This document shows, in pieces, positions 8,177 to 16,301 of a stretch of 25,400 nt of DNA. The translations under genes and the position numbers were made by a program. Position 1 is the first letter of the stretch; each line of letters opens with the position of its first letter. Where the stretch lies: assembly GCA_017997825.1 (NCBI GenBank), contig JAGOEH010000029.1, forward strand, positions 1 through 25,400, written 5' to 3'. Origin of the DNA: Candidatus Delongbacteria bacterium. Lineage in GTDB: Bacteria > JAGOEH01. The notes below the pieces were generated by a model that did no database searches, was not told the DNA's origin, and saw only the letters and a program-made list of their open reading frames with translations.

Positions 8177-9246
8177 TCAAATTCATGCTCCAGATCCGTT
8201 ATGAAATAGAGGGGCTGCCGGCAGTCTCCATATTGATCTATCGTAATCCGCATAAAATCGGTATCAAAGTCTTTTTTTTGCAGAATATACTGTTTCATTG
8301 TTTCAGGGGTAGAATGACCGTGCTGGATCGCTTCAATCATGATTTGCAGCGCGGTATAAACATTCAGACTGATAAAGGTCGGCATATAAGCATATCGCCG
8401 TTTGTACTCCTGGAGATAATGATCGATGGCCGGATTTTGCTTCCGTGGCGGATAGTGGGACGGCATGACGACATTATGAATGGCAGGACCGACGCTTTCT
8501 ACGAAGGTCGGCGTTTTCATCCAGGGGGTCATCATCACCACCACGTCTGGATTGATCAGAGTCGACAGCTGAACGATACTCCCGCAAATCGTTTTATATC
8601 CGCCCACTAACAGATACAGAATACCAAAATCTTCCACTCTCATTTTCTTTTCCAGTTCCGATACCTCAAAATCCGAAATTGAGACTTCGATCAGCCGGAC
8701 CGGCTTTCGGATAGCGGCCATAAAATAATGCAGGGCCGGTTCGGAGTACCTAAAATTATCCAGATCCCGAATGATCAGGATGCGGGATTGAGGCAGAGCG
8801 TTAAGATAATCGGCAATACTCTTCTGTTCTATCTCGATCGAGGCCATATTTCGGAAAATGTAATCATCGCTCCCCGACAGCGCATCGGTGGCCGCCCCGC
8901 TGGAAAAGGTCAGAATCCGATCATGATTGATCGAATCCCGGATCAACATGGCACAGGTTGAGACATGAGACGTAATCAGAAATCGAATGTCGCGCTGTTT
9001 CACCTCCCGGTAAGCGGGTAAAACCTTCTGGGGATCCCAGCCGTCATCGATCGGAATGATTTCAATATTCGTTATCTTTTTATCTTCGAGCAACATCCTG
9101 GCGGCGTTGATCTCGCTTGAACCCACAATCGATCCGGCTTCCAACTTGGTCATAATCGCGATCAAAACAGGCGCCGAATCCTTTTTTCCGCAGTGCCCGC
9201 CCGCCACCACCATAATCAGGATTATCAAAAGCCAAGCTCGCTGCAT
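8173..9246 (-). CDS. Orphan type-I periplasmic binding protein (Peripla_BP_6/LivJ-like), likely co-receptor
   Basis: A 357-residue exported ligand-binding protein. The signal sequence MQRAWLLIILIMVVAGGHC ends at Cys19, a possible lipidation site, though His at -1 makes the lipobox atypical. The body follows the branched-chain amino acid receptor/ANF fold: an early IAIMTKLEAG strand, GSSEINAARMLLED helix, FLITSHVSTC and FSSGAATDALSGSDDYIFRN in lobe 1. A second lobe follows with a hinge and a late SLNVYTALQIMIEA helix. No permease or ATPase gene is nearby, which fits signalling better than transport. AAAGGAG lies just upstream of the ATG. It sits 40 bases after one hybrid kinase and overlaps the next, resembling TorT-TorS and LuxP-LuxQ pairings. 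The ligand is unknown. Confidence 0.88.
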   Translation of the reverse strand: MQRAWLLIILIMVVAGGHCGKKDSAPVLIAIMTKLEAGSIVGSSEINAARMLLEDKKITNIEIIPIDDGWDPQKVLPAYREVKQRDIRFLITSHVSTCAMLIRDSINHDRILTFSSGAATDALSGSDDYIFRNMASIEIEQKSIADYLNALPQSRILIIRDLDNFRYSEPALHYFMAAIRKPVRLIEVSISDFEVSELEKKMRVEDFGILYLLVGGYKTICGSIVQLSTLINPDVVVMMTPWMKTPTFVESVGPAIHNVVMPSHYPPRKQNPAIDHYLQEYKRRYAYMPTFISLNVYTALQIMIEAIQHGHSTPETMKQYILQKKDFDTDFMRITIDQYGDCRQPLYFITDLEHEFE

Positions 9247-9286
9247 TGGTGACTCCTTTCCCGGGGGTTCAATCCATCCATTCCAA

Positions 9287-11530
9287 TCATGACGGCCGGT
9301 TCAAAACCTGCGCAATGATCCGACTCAATTCCGCGATTCGATAAGGCTTACGAATAAAACCATCCGCCCGGTTTTCTAAATTCCGGTGATGGTTTTGCTC
9401 GGGATTATACCCGGATGAAAAAATAATCTTCATTTTGGGATTCAAGCTGCGAATCTGCTGAAACACTTCTTGTCCGCTCATCTTCGGCATAACCATATCC
9501 AGCAGGATCAAATCAATCAAGTGTCCCTGGAGCGAAAACAGTTTAACCGCTTCCTCGCCGTCCCGGGCAAGAATAACCTTATATCCAAGTTTTGTCAGGA
9601 ATTGACGGGTCATATTCTGGATAATGACCTCATCATCCACCACCATGATCGTGCCATGGCCCGGAACCACTTCCATCGTTTCAACTTCTTCCGGCTTTTC
9701 CGGCTTGGGTTCAGCGACCGGGAGATAAATCTTGAAAACGCTCCCCATACCCAGTTCACTATACACCGTGATCAGTCCATGATGCTGTGTAATGGTGCCG
9801 AAAACGGCCGAAAGCCCCAGTCCGGTTCCCTTACCCACCGGTTTGGTGGTAAAGAAAGGCTCGAAAATGCGGTTCAAATCCTGTTTTGAAATCCCGACCC
9901 CCGTGTCACTGACATCTATTTCAATATACTCGCCCGGGTCGATCCCATTGGCGTGGATATGACAAAAATACTCATCCAGCTGGATTGTAGTTGTGGTAAA
10001 GGTTAACAGCCCTCCCTCCGGCATGGCATCCCGGGCATTGATGGCCAGATTCAGCAAGGCATTCTCTATCATTGAAGAATCACCAATAAAATGAGATTTG
10101 ACCGCCGTTAACCGAGCCTGAATGGTAATCCGGGGATCGATGGTCCGTTTCAGCAACGCAATGGTGGAACGGATGGAATCATGTACATCTGAGCGATTAT
10201 TCAACACCGTGGCCTTACGCGAGAAAACCAGCAATTTCTGGGTTAGATCGGCTGCCTTTTTACATCCCTCAATGATCGCCCGGGTATACTCGATCGGTTT
10301 ACTGTTTTCCTCCAGACTGATCTCTAAAATTTCCGCAAACCCCAATATCCCAGCCAGCATATTGTTAAAATCATGGGCAATACCGCCCGCCAGCTGACCA
10401 ATCATGTCCATCTTCTGAGATTGCCGCAACTGGGACTCCAGACGCTTAAATTCCGTCACGTCCACAATAATGGACATAATGCAGCGCTCCTGGTTGTAAT
10501 CCATAATGGTGGATGAAAAAATAATCTCTTTTTCTTCCCCGGTGCGATTATGGATCGTAACATGCTCCTGTTCCAGCCTTCCAACGGATTGCAGTTTTTC
10601 CGTCATCTGCTGATTGAATCCATTCATCGTTTCGCCGCTTACATCATGAATGGTGATCTTCAGCAGTTCTTCCTCGCTATAGCCGGAAAAATGCCGATAG
10701 GCCGCATTTACTTTAAGATATCGACCGTCCGACAATCGATTGATGGTGATCGGAAATGGACTGGTTTCGAATATCGTTCTGAAATTGTTCTCACGCTCCC
10801 TAAGATTCTGGACGGCAATGTGCTCACGCAACTGAGAGCGGGTCGCCTGAAAGGTTAGAACAAAATAGAGAAAAATGGTAATCGACGCCAGCAGCAATCC
10901 GATCCAAACCAACCGTTGCCGCCATGAAGCGATATCATGCCGGATATCTTCCAGATAAACCCCGGTTCCGACAATCCATCCCCAGGGCTCAAAGGGACGC
11001 ACATAGGACATTTTCCATGTCACCATATCCGGGCGATCCTTGAAAAACCAAAGATACTCGATGAACCCGCCCTCCGGATTGCGGCATACCTCGACCATGT
11101 GTGAGAGAAGATGAATCAGGGGTTTATTGTCCGGTCCGGAGGTCGTAACCGGATCCGCATTGACGTAGTGTTTGGCATAGGGATGCATGATCATCCGGGG
11201 TTCAGTACTGATAATCCAAAAATAGTCTTTGTTGTCAACCCCAAACCGAAGTCTTTCATATCGCCATATAACGCGCCGGCGAATCGATTCCATATCCAGG
11301 TTGTCGATCAATCCCTCCTGATACCAAGCATCCAGATCACTCACCAGAACTTCCAGCAATCGCCGGCTCATATCCTGGCGCTCCTTCATGAACGTCTTTT
11401 CCAAAAGAGGGATAACCACCCAAAACACAATCATCAGGTACATCATCACCAAAAAAAGGATCGGCAATAAAACCCGAAATAAACTCTTAAGAAAGAAACG
11501 ACTGGTCAAATAGTTCAGAATACTACCCAT
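9287..11530 (-). CDS. Membrane hybrid sensor histidine kinase with single Cache domain (sCache-PAS-HisKA-HATPase-REC), first gene of the sensory operon
   Basis: A 747-residue hybrid kinase. Membrane helices at about 18-42 and 207-225 flank a periplasmic sCache_2-type domain. Its hallmarks are visible: DYFWIISTEPRMIMHP (102-117), GGFIEYLW (154-161) and PWGWIVGTGVYLEDI (182-196). A PAS domain (about 248-362) precedes the H-box AGGIAHDFNNML (His386). The ATPase region has NLAINARDAMPEGG (Asn498), DTGVG (542-546) and GTGLGLS (568-574). The receiver carries Asp678 (ILLDMVMP) and Lys728. Cache domains of this type usually bind small organic acids or amines. Like the second kinase in this operon it has no DNA-binding output. 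The promoter at 11650-11678 lies about 110 bases upstream. Confidence 0.93.
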   Translation of the reverse strand: MGSILNYLTSRFFLKSLFRVLLPILFLVMMYLMIVFWVVIPLLEKTFMKERQDMSRRLLEVLVSDLDAWYQEGLIDNLDMESIRRRVIWRYERLRFGVDNKDYFWIISTEPRMIMHPYAKHYVNADPVTTSGPDNKPLIHLLSHMVEVCRNPEGGFIEYLWFFKDRPDMVTWKMSYVRPFEPWGWIVGTGVYLEDIRHDIASWRQRLVWIGLLLASITIFLYFVLTFQATRSQLREHIAVQNLRERENNFRTIFETSPFPITINRLSDGRYLKVNAAYRHFSGYSEEELLKITIHDVSGETMNGFNQQMTEKLQSVGRLEQEHVTIHNRTGEEKEIIFSSTIMDYNQERCIMSIIVDVTEFKRLESQLRQSQKMDMIGQLAGGIAHDFNNMLAGILGFAEILEISLEENSKPIEYTRAIIEGCKKAADLTQKLLVFSRKATVLNNRSDVHDSIRSTIALLKRTIDPRITIQARLTAVKSHFIGDSSMIENALLNLAINARDAMPEGGLLTFTTTTIQLDEYFCHIHANGIDPGEYIEIDVSDTGVGISKQDLNRIFEPFFTTKPVGKGTGLGLSAVFGTITQHHGLITVYSELGMGSVFKIYLPVAEPKPEKPEEVETMEVVPGHGTIMVVDDEVIIQNMTRQFLTKLGYKVILARDGEEAVKLFSLQGHLIDLILLDMVMPKMSGQEVFQQIRSLNPKMKIIFSSGYNPEQNHHRNLENRADGFIRKPYRIAELSRIIAQVLNRPS

Positions 11531-11580
11531 ATCATTTTACCACACTCTTCCGGGATTGTAAATAAAAGGCTTGATTCATC

Positions 11581-11608
11581 ATCGGTAGAAATCGGTACCA
11601 AAACCGAT
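11581..11608. repeat. Short direct/inverted ATCGGT repeats in the kinase-operon leader
   Basis: ATCGGT occurs at 11581-11586 and 11591-11596, exactly 10 bp apart. Its complement ACCGAT lies at 11603-11608. The last two form an inverted repeat with a 6-base gap that includes the palindrome GGTACC. The cluster falls inside the predicted leader of the histidine-kinase operon, downstream of its promoter. It could be a regulator site or a small leader hairpin. The words are short and common here, so chance is possible. Confidence 0.4.
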
Positions 11609-11649
11609 CAGCAAACTATCCGCGAGTTCATCACATCATAGTCAACCAT

Positions 11650-11678
11650 AATATAACTCCCAAAGCCCGACTTGGCAA
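11650..11678 (-). promoter_or_regulatory. Sigma-70-type promoter of the histidine kinase/binding-protein operon
   Basis: Read on the - strand: TTGCCA (11678-11673), a 17-bp spacer, then TATATT (11655-11650). The -10 hexamer is the same as in the promoters at 2676, 15559 and 23304. The predicted transcript start is near 11643, leaving a leader of about 110 bases before the kinase ATG at 11530. Confidence 0.72.
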
Positions 11679-11945
11679 ATTATAAATTTTACCCTGACGG
11701 CGATCAGATTTTATCATTTTCCTCCTTGTCATCAATTGAACCTTTATCAATCCTTGGTGCAAGGCGGATTCAAGTCAAACCTATTTCTACCGGACGACAT
11801 GACAAAAATTTGATTGCTGCTTTCCTCGGAAAGTGTTATATACTCCATGACACCCGGAAGGATCGATTTCCTATTCCGAATCAAAATTTGCCGAATGCTT
11901 CGAGGGATTCCTCCTGCCCGGTGACGATTAAACATGGTCTTCTGG

Positions 11946-11975
11946 TTACCAAATCGGATGGATACCGGTTATAAA
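11946..11975 (+). promoter_or_regulatory. Possible weak promoter of the MATE gene
   Basis: TTACCA (11946-11951), 18 bp, TATAAA (11970-11975) fits a weak sigma-70 promoter starting near 11982, just before the ribosome site. A perfect TATAAT at 11980-11985 has no -35 partner and lies too close to the start codon. The call is tentative. Confidence 0.3.
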
Positions 11976-12004
11976 ACAGTATAATCCGATAAAGAGGAGT
12001 CAGG

Positions 12005-13345
12005 ATGAAAAAACGCAGGTCACTCCGGCCGGTCATCGGAGAACTGATCCTGTTTGCCCTTCCCATCATTGCCGGCCATATCAGCCACAATCTGATCGGA
12101 ATGGGAGATATGCTGGTGGCGTCCCGCTATAGTACTCAGGCGCTGGCCGCTATCGGTCTGGCCAATGGGATTATGAATCCGGTGATGGTGATCGGAGTCG
12201 GACTGCTGATTGGAATTGCCCCGCTTTTATCAAAAAAACGGGGAGAGGGAGTTCCATCTCAGGGTTATCTTTATTCCGGATTGGCTTACGCCTTGATTTT
12301 ATCCGCCATCATCCAGATTCTGGTGGTTCTGGGGACCCTGACTCTGGATTGGTGGGGATTTGATCGGCAACTGGTCCCGATTATTCGAGAGTATATCCTG
12401 CTGTTTCAGTGGTCGATTCCGGGAGCCATGCTTTTTCAAGCCATGAAAGAAATCCTCCAGGCTCGGGAGGATGTTTTGGCCGCTAATCTGATTGCAATCC
12501 TATCCGTAGTGGTTAATATTACGCTGAATATTTTGCTGGTCTTCGGAAGCTGGGGATTCCCCCGATTGGGTATTAATGGATTGGCGATAGCCAGCATCGT
12601 ATCACGATGGATCATGGCACTGGGATTGTGGGTCTATTTTCTGTACCGGTACCGAGAGGGTTGGCAGCCGCAAATCAAATTCTATCAAAAAGTCTTTACA
12701 CTCAGTCTGCCCATTTCATTGGCTATTTTTGCCGAAGTCTCTTTTTTTGGTGTCACGACCCTGCTGATTGGACAGATCAGCACCCTGCAAGTTGCCGCTC
12801 ACAACATTGTTTTGATTATCTGCTCATTCACCTTCATGGTCCCCCTGGCCATTAGCAATGCCGTCAGCGTCAAAATCGGATATGCCCTGGGTCGGAAAGA
12901 CTTGACATCCATCTTACTTTACCAGAGAAGCAGCCTGATCATCTCCTGGATATTCATGGGACTGATGGCGATCCTATTCTGTTTTTTCCATACCCCGATC
13001 CTCCGGATCTTTTCGGAGGATCCGGATTTGATTCAGGTGGCCAAAATGCTGTTGATTATCGGAGCTTTTTTTCAGATACTCGACGGAACCCAAATTACGA
13101 TGGCGGGAGTTCTGCGGGGCCTCGGCATCACTCGCCCGGTCTTTATTCTGATTCTTGCGGTTTACTGGGGATTCTGTCTGCCATTGGGGTACTTCATGGC
13201 CGACCATCTCAAATTAAACGCCATGGGATTCTGGATTGGGATCGCCATAGGCCTGGGGATGGTAGCCGCAGGGTTATTGATGATCTTCCGGAACCGGTTT
13301 CGCCGTGTAAGCCGTATGATCAGCCGTTACGGCGCGGATTACTGA
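12005..13345 (+). CDS. MATE-family multidrug/toxin efflux transporter
   Basis: A 446-residue integral membrane protein with about 12 hydrophobic helices in two homologous halves, the usual length and layout for MATE (MatE/NorM-DinF-like) exporters. The first half opens with IGELILFALPIIAGHISHNLIGMGDMLVASRYSTQ in outline: a helix, a polar turn, then a small-residue helix where family members have the M(V/L)D-type motif. The second half repeats this after about residue 235 (SLPISLAIFAEV). PMLFQAMKE-like and GVLRGLGITRP features fit the family's carboxylate-loop regions. MATE proteins export cationic or amphipathic compounds using Na+ or H+ gradients; the substrate is unknown. AAAGAGGAG lies six bases before the ATG. 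A lipoprotein peptidase gene follows after 43 bases. Confidence 0.9.
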   Translation: MKKRRSLRPVIGELILFALPIIAGHISHNLIGMGDMLVASRYSTQALAAIGLANGIMNPVMVIGVGLLIGIAPLLSKKRGEGVPSQGYLYSGLAYALILSAIIQILVVLGTLTLDWWGFDRQLVPIIREYILLFQWSIPGAMLFQAMKEILQAREDVLAANLIAILSVVVNITLNILLVFGSWGFPRLGINGLAIASIVSRWIMALGLWVYFLYRYREGWQPQIKFYQKVFTLSLPISLAIFAEVSFFGVTTLLIGQISTLQVAAHNIVLIICSFTFMVPLAISNAVSVKIGYALGRKDLTSILLYQRSSLIISWIFMGLMAILFCFFHTPILRIFSEDPDLIQVAKMLLIIGAFFQILDGTQITMAGVLRGLGITRPVFILILAVYWGFCLPLGYFMADHLKLNAMGFWIGIAIGLGMVAAGLLMIFRNRFRRVSRMISRYGADY

Positions 13346-13388
13346 TCCCGGACAGCCCGTTTTATCCAATTTTTCGATGGAGGAGTAA

Positions 13389-14147
13389 ATGAAGGACAAT
13401 CTTAACCGGCCAATCCACATTCGTCAGTTTCGCTTCCCCTATGTGATAGTGATCATCGTCTTCGGATTGGGTTTGGCCGCTCAAGGATGCAGCCGGTCGA
13501 ATAACCGTCACCATTCCGGGATTGATTGGTTTCCCGAATTAGGCTATCTGGAACCGCAACCTGAGCGGGGTTTCTATTTTATCCCGGACCTGAAAGCCTA
13601 TCAGCAGACTACGGAATACACTTGCGGGCCGGCGGCCTTGATGGCTTTATCCCGGTATTACGGAGTTCCTGAGATTCGGTATGACACCGCCACTGAAATG
13701 CGCGTCGCCGCCGAAGCCGGAACCCGAAATCTGAACATCGCACCCGAACAGGGTAAACCGGGCACTAAACCCGATGAAATGAAACGATGGTTGCAGCAAA
13801 AGGGATTGGAGGTTGAACTCATTTATGAATCGCAAGGAGACGGATCGGCGCTTGATCGATTACGGGACAACACCCGGCGTCGGATCCCGACTCTCATCGA
13901 ATGGGCCGATCTTACCGGGCATTGGGCGATCGTTGTCGGCTACGACACCCGAGGCAACCAGAATCCGTGGGATGACGTCATTATTCTGGCCGATTCCTAC
14001 GACCGATACGATGACTATACCGATGGCTATAGTTTTATGAATGCCAATCGTTTTTACTGGCTCTGGTTTGATGCGTTTTATTTCGACACCCTCACCTGGC
14101 GGACTATGATCACCGTCCAGCCGCACTCACAATCCGAAGAACGTTGA
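13389..14147 (+). CDS. Lipoprotein with C39-like cysteine peptidase domain
   Basis: A 252-residue lipoprotein. The hydrophobic stretch (about 18-32) leads to AAQGC, so Cys34 is the likely lipidated residue. The papain-like C39-type domain follows. QQTTEYTCGPAALMAL carries Gln73 (oxyanion hole) and Cys79 (nucleophile), GHWAIVVGYD gives His178, and ILADSYD gives Asp202, completing the triad. Peptidase_C39_2-type domains cleave peptides or isopeptide bonds; no bacteriocin or peptide substrate gene is adjacent. GGAGGAG lies just before the ATG. The gene follows the MATE exporter by 43 bases and is probably co-transcribed with it. A functional link with export is only an inference. Confidence 0.85.
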   Translation: MKDNLNRPIHIRQFRFPYVIVIIVFGLGLAAQGCSRSNNRHHSGIDWFPELGYLEPQPERGFYFIPDLKAYQQTTEYTCGPAALMALSRYYGVPEIRYDTATEMRVAAEAGTRNLNIAPEQGKPGTKPDEMKRWLQQKGLEVELIYESQGDGSALDRLRDNTRRRIPTLIEWADLTGHWAIVVGYDTRGNQNPWDDVIILADSYDRYDDYTDGYSFMNANRFYWLWFDAFYFDTLTWRTMITVQPHSQSEER

Positions 14148-14185
14148 TCCGCCCAGGATCGAAACTCACCGGAATACCCGTTCCA

Positions 14186-14851
14186 TCAACTGAAAATCCG
14201 CCACCACATCCGCTCCAGCACATGTGCCGAGAAGGGTGAACTGGACGCCCCCGAATCCCCACTCCACAGGATACACCGATCATTTTCACTCCGGATGATA
14301 TACTCGACCAGGTGATCATAGAATGATTTGGGCCGCCGGTGAACCGTTTCCCAGTCAACTGAAAACATACAGGCCTGCCCAAAATCAAACCGTCCCGGGA
14401 TCTCAAACCCAAATTCGCGGCAAAACCCGGTCAATCGCTCACTGACCTGGTTTTCAAACTCGACCGGACTGATCATATGATGGTCATACCGCTTGCCTAA
14501 CGGATTGTAGCCCTTCCGTAAAAAAGAGGAATTGATTTTTTTGATCAATCCCGGCACCGATTGTTTGAATGGATTCGCCTGGAGAAAAATAGTGTAGGGT
14601 GCCAGATAGTAATAATTATTACTGAGATGATAGGCAACGGCATACGAATCCCATCCGACGTCGCCGATATACACCGGCTCAAAATAAAACATGTTGTAAA
14701 TGATCTTGTCAATCCTGATTTCCGACACCCAATCCACATTTTCTTTATAACGCGCGATCACCACCTGTTTATCGGATTCCCGGCAATAATTCCACCCCAA
14801 CCGACCCCACATTTCCTGCAACCGATTGAATTGTTTCTTTGCGTCCTCCAT
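14186..14851 (-). CDS. DUF3431-family protein (glycosyltransferase-like, function unknown)
   Basis: A 221-residue soluble protein. The order of motifs matches DUF3431. VVIARYKENVDWV (30-42) comes near the N-terminus, IIYNM (50-54) follows, then DVGWDSYAVAYHLSNNY (64-80) and TIFLQANPFKQ (87-97). The conserved end is GQACMFSVDWETVHRRPKSFYDHLVEYI (158-185) and HVLERMWWRIF (210-220). The family is known mainly from fungi and scattered bacteria. It resembles nucleotide-sugar-dependent transferases, but no activity is established and no catalytic residue can be named here. No signal peptide is seen. AGGAG lies five bases before the ATG. It is 63 bases downstream of the isochorismatase-like gene and probably shares its promoter at 15559-15587. 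Confidence 0.8.
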   Translation of the reverse strand: MEDAKKQFNRLQEMWGRLGWNYCRESDKQVVIARYKENVDWVSEIRIDKIIYNMFYFEPVYIGDVGWDSYAVAYHLSNNYYYLAPYTIFLQANPFKQSVPGLIKKINSSFLRKGYNPLGKRYDHHMISPVEFENQVSERLTGFCREFGFEIPGRFDFGQACMFSVDWETVHRRPKSFYDHLVEYIIRSENDRCILWSGDSGASSSPFSAHVLERMWWRIFS

Positions 14852-14914
14852 ACCACTCCTGTCCGGATTTCTCCCCCTCCATCAGAGGCCGAGCCATCCC
14901 TATCGGACCAGCGT

Positions 14915-15523
14915 TCACTTTTTCACTTGAGAAGCGAGTGATTTCAATATCAATTTTATCCCCCGGGCATCCATGGTGCTGCATAATTCCTGAACCATGG
15001 GCGTATACTTGGGGTCATGGGCGATCAATCCCTGTTTGAGCATAAAAACCTGAATATCCAGATCCTCGGCCCCCTGATAGGTTGCCAGGACACAACCCAC
15101 CGCATTGAATCCGGCTAAGAAAAGGCAATTAATCCGATGCTCCTTTAAATAGGCGATTAAATCCGTTTTCTTGAAGGCGTTGGGATAGTTCTTTATAATC
15201 TTCGGATCCTCCGGCTTGACCAGTATCGAAGCTGGGAACTCAAATCCCTCGGTCCCGGGTTTAGGCCCCCAATCCGGATCAGTATGGTAGATCCGAATCA
15301 CCGGATGGTTGTATTCCCGAAACAACCCAATCACATGATTGATCACCATAATGGCGGATTGCCGCTCTTTCTCTTCCATGTAAGGAAGAAATGCATTTTG
15401 AACATCAATCACCATCAAAGCCGGCCGAATCGGTTCCGACAATTCCGTTTTCTTTTCCTGGGCTCCCGAACGCCCGCTTCCGATCAGCATCAAACATAAT
15501 CCCATCAGCAAAAGTTTCTTCAT
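14915..15523 (-). CDS. Exported isochorismatase-like cysteine hydrolase
   Basis: A 202-residue member of the isochorismatase/nicotinamidase-like cysteine hydrolases. The triad positions are visible: Asp40 in LMVIDVQNAF, Lys111 in IIKNYPNAF, and Cys144 in GFNAVGCVLATYQGA, with a Gly-Phe-Asn cis-peptide region before it. The N-terminus (MKKLLLMGLCLMLIGSGRSGAQ) is a clear signal peptide with an SGA/Q cleavage site. This is unusual because most family members are cytoplasmic. ATG 15523 was chosen because GGAGGG lies five bases upstream; the in-frame GTG at 15529 would sit on the ribosome site. The substrate could be an amide, N-carbamoyl compound or isochorismate-like ether and cannot be told. 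It is the first gene after the promoter at 15559-15587. Confidence 0.88.
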   Translation of the reverse strand: MKKLLLMGLCLMLIGSGRSGAQEKKTELSEPIRPALMVIDVQNAFLPYMEEKERQSAIMVINHVIGLFREYNHPVIRIYHTDPDWGPKPGTEGFEFPASILVKPEDPKIIKNYPNAFKKTDLIAYLKEHRINCLFLAGFNAVGCVLATYQGAEDLDIQVFMLKQGLIAHDPKYTPMVQELCSTMDARGIKLILKSLASQVKK

Positions 15524-15558
15524 ACACACCCTCCATGATAGATTTTAGTATTGAAATC

Positions 15559-15587
15559 AATATAACCTGAAAAGCGATCAAAATCAA
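15559..15587 (-). promoter_or_regulatory. Sigma-70-type promoter of the isochorismatase-DUF3431 unit
   Basis: On the - strand: TTGATT (15587-15582), a 17-bp spacer, TATATT (15564-15559). The predicted start is near 15552, about 28 bases before the ATG at 15523. The promoter is divergent from tetR and lies 63 bp from the operator-like site at 15650-15669. Confidence 0.68.
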
Positions 15588-15649
15588 GTTCTTTCCATCG
15601 ACTTCTTTTTGATCCGGAAACTCTTTTTAGGGGAACCTTTAACCCTTCG

Positions 15650-15669
15650 ATTAGTTAATATTAACAAAC
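15650..15669. promoter_or_regulatory. Operator-like site 1 in front of the TetR gene
   Basis: ATTAGTTAATATTAACAAAC contains the perfect 12-bp palindrome GTTAATATTAAC (15654-15665). It matches the site at 16302-16321 at 16 of 20 positions. It lies 16 bases before the tetR-family start codon, where autoregulatory TetR operators are usual. AT-rich TTAGT...ACTAA-type sites are common for this family. Confidence 0.7.
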
Positions 15670-15685
15670 CTAACGGGAGAACGGC

Positions 15686-16279
15686 ATGATCAGCCTCCGT
15701 CAAAAGCAAATTATTGAAAAAGCCATCCAATTGATCGCCGAACAGGGAATTCAGAGCCTGACGATAAAAAATCTGGCCCACAGCCTGTTTCTCAGCGAAC
15801 CGGCGCTCTATCGCCATTTTAAGAACAAGCGTGATATTTTATGCACCTTGATCACCCATTACCAAAACGAAATCGACCGCCAGATCAGCCGGATCCCTCC
15901 CCAATCCAACATTCTCAAGACCATTGAATTGCAGTTTTTAACCGGCCTTAATTACTTTCACTCTCAGCCGGCACTGGTATCCATCGCTTATTCGGAAGAA
16001 GCCTTCCACTATGATCCCATTATTCGGCAAAAACTGGCCGAAGTCTCACAGGCCCGGCATTCGGATCTCACCGAACTGCTTGTTCAAGGACAGCGCGACA
16101 AGCTGATCCGGGATGATGTTCCAGCCGACCATCTAGCCACCCTGATTCTGGGAACCATGCGTTTTATCTATACCGACTGGAAGCTGCGTGACTACTCCTT
16201 TAATCTGATCAAAAAGGGAAAATCTGCTCTTCACCACACACTGACCCTGATCCGTCGTGAGTCTTCGCCAAATCAATAA
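15686..16279 (+). CDS. TetR/AcrR-family transcriptional regulator
   Basis: A 197-residue one-component repressor. The N-terminal DNA-binding domain is typical: RQKQIIEKAIQLIAEQGIQSLTI, then a helix-turn-helix (about 24-46) ending with SEPALYRHFKNKRDIL, the family hallmark. The rest is a helical ligand-binding domain with no recognisable specificity; LATLILGTMRFIYTDW resembles the dimer helices. GGGAGA precedes the ATG. Operator-like sites lie directly upstream of this gene and again in front of the downstream metallophosphoesterase gene, so it probably represses itself and the 16336-17729 pair. It may also affect the divergent isochorismatase-like gene. Confidence 0.93.
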   Translation: MISLRQKQIIEKAIQLIAEQGIQSLTIKNLAHSLFLSEPALYRHFKNKRDILCTLITHYQNEIDRQISRIPPQSNILKTIELQFLTGLNYFHSQPALVSIAYSEEAFHYDPIIRQKLAEVSQARHSDLTELLVQGQRDKLIRDDVPADHLATLILGTMRFIYTDWKLRDYSFNLIKKGKSALHHTLTLIRRESSPNQ

Positions 16280-16301
16280 CCTTTTTTTTTAATTTAGCCA
16301 A

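Larger units (their letters stand above)
11531..12004. other. Divergent intergenic region between the sensory operon and the MATE gene
   Basis: This 474-bp stretch has no convincing gene. The longest open frame (11672-11974, +) begins with TTG, lacks a ribosome site and shows no protein-like composition. The region holds the - strand kinase promoter (11650-11678), ATCGGT repeats (11581-11608), a weak + strand promoter candidate (11946-11975) and the strong AAAGAGGAG ribosome site (11991-11999) of the MATE gene. I see nothing recognisable in 11680-11940. Confidence 0.7.

Noticed and set aside
11672-11974. 100-codon open frame in the intergenic region before the MATE gene
   Set aside because: It starts with TTG without a ribosome site, has no recognisable domain or signal peptide, and overlaps the promoter region of the kinase operon.
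16280-16300. T-rich run after tetR as a terminator
   Set aside because: The nine- or ten-base T run at 16282-16290 has no GC-rich stem in front of it.
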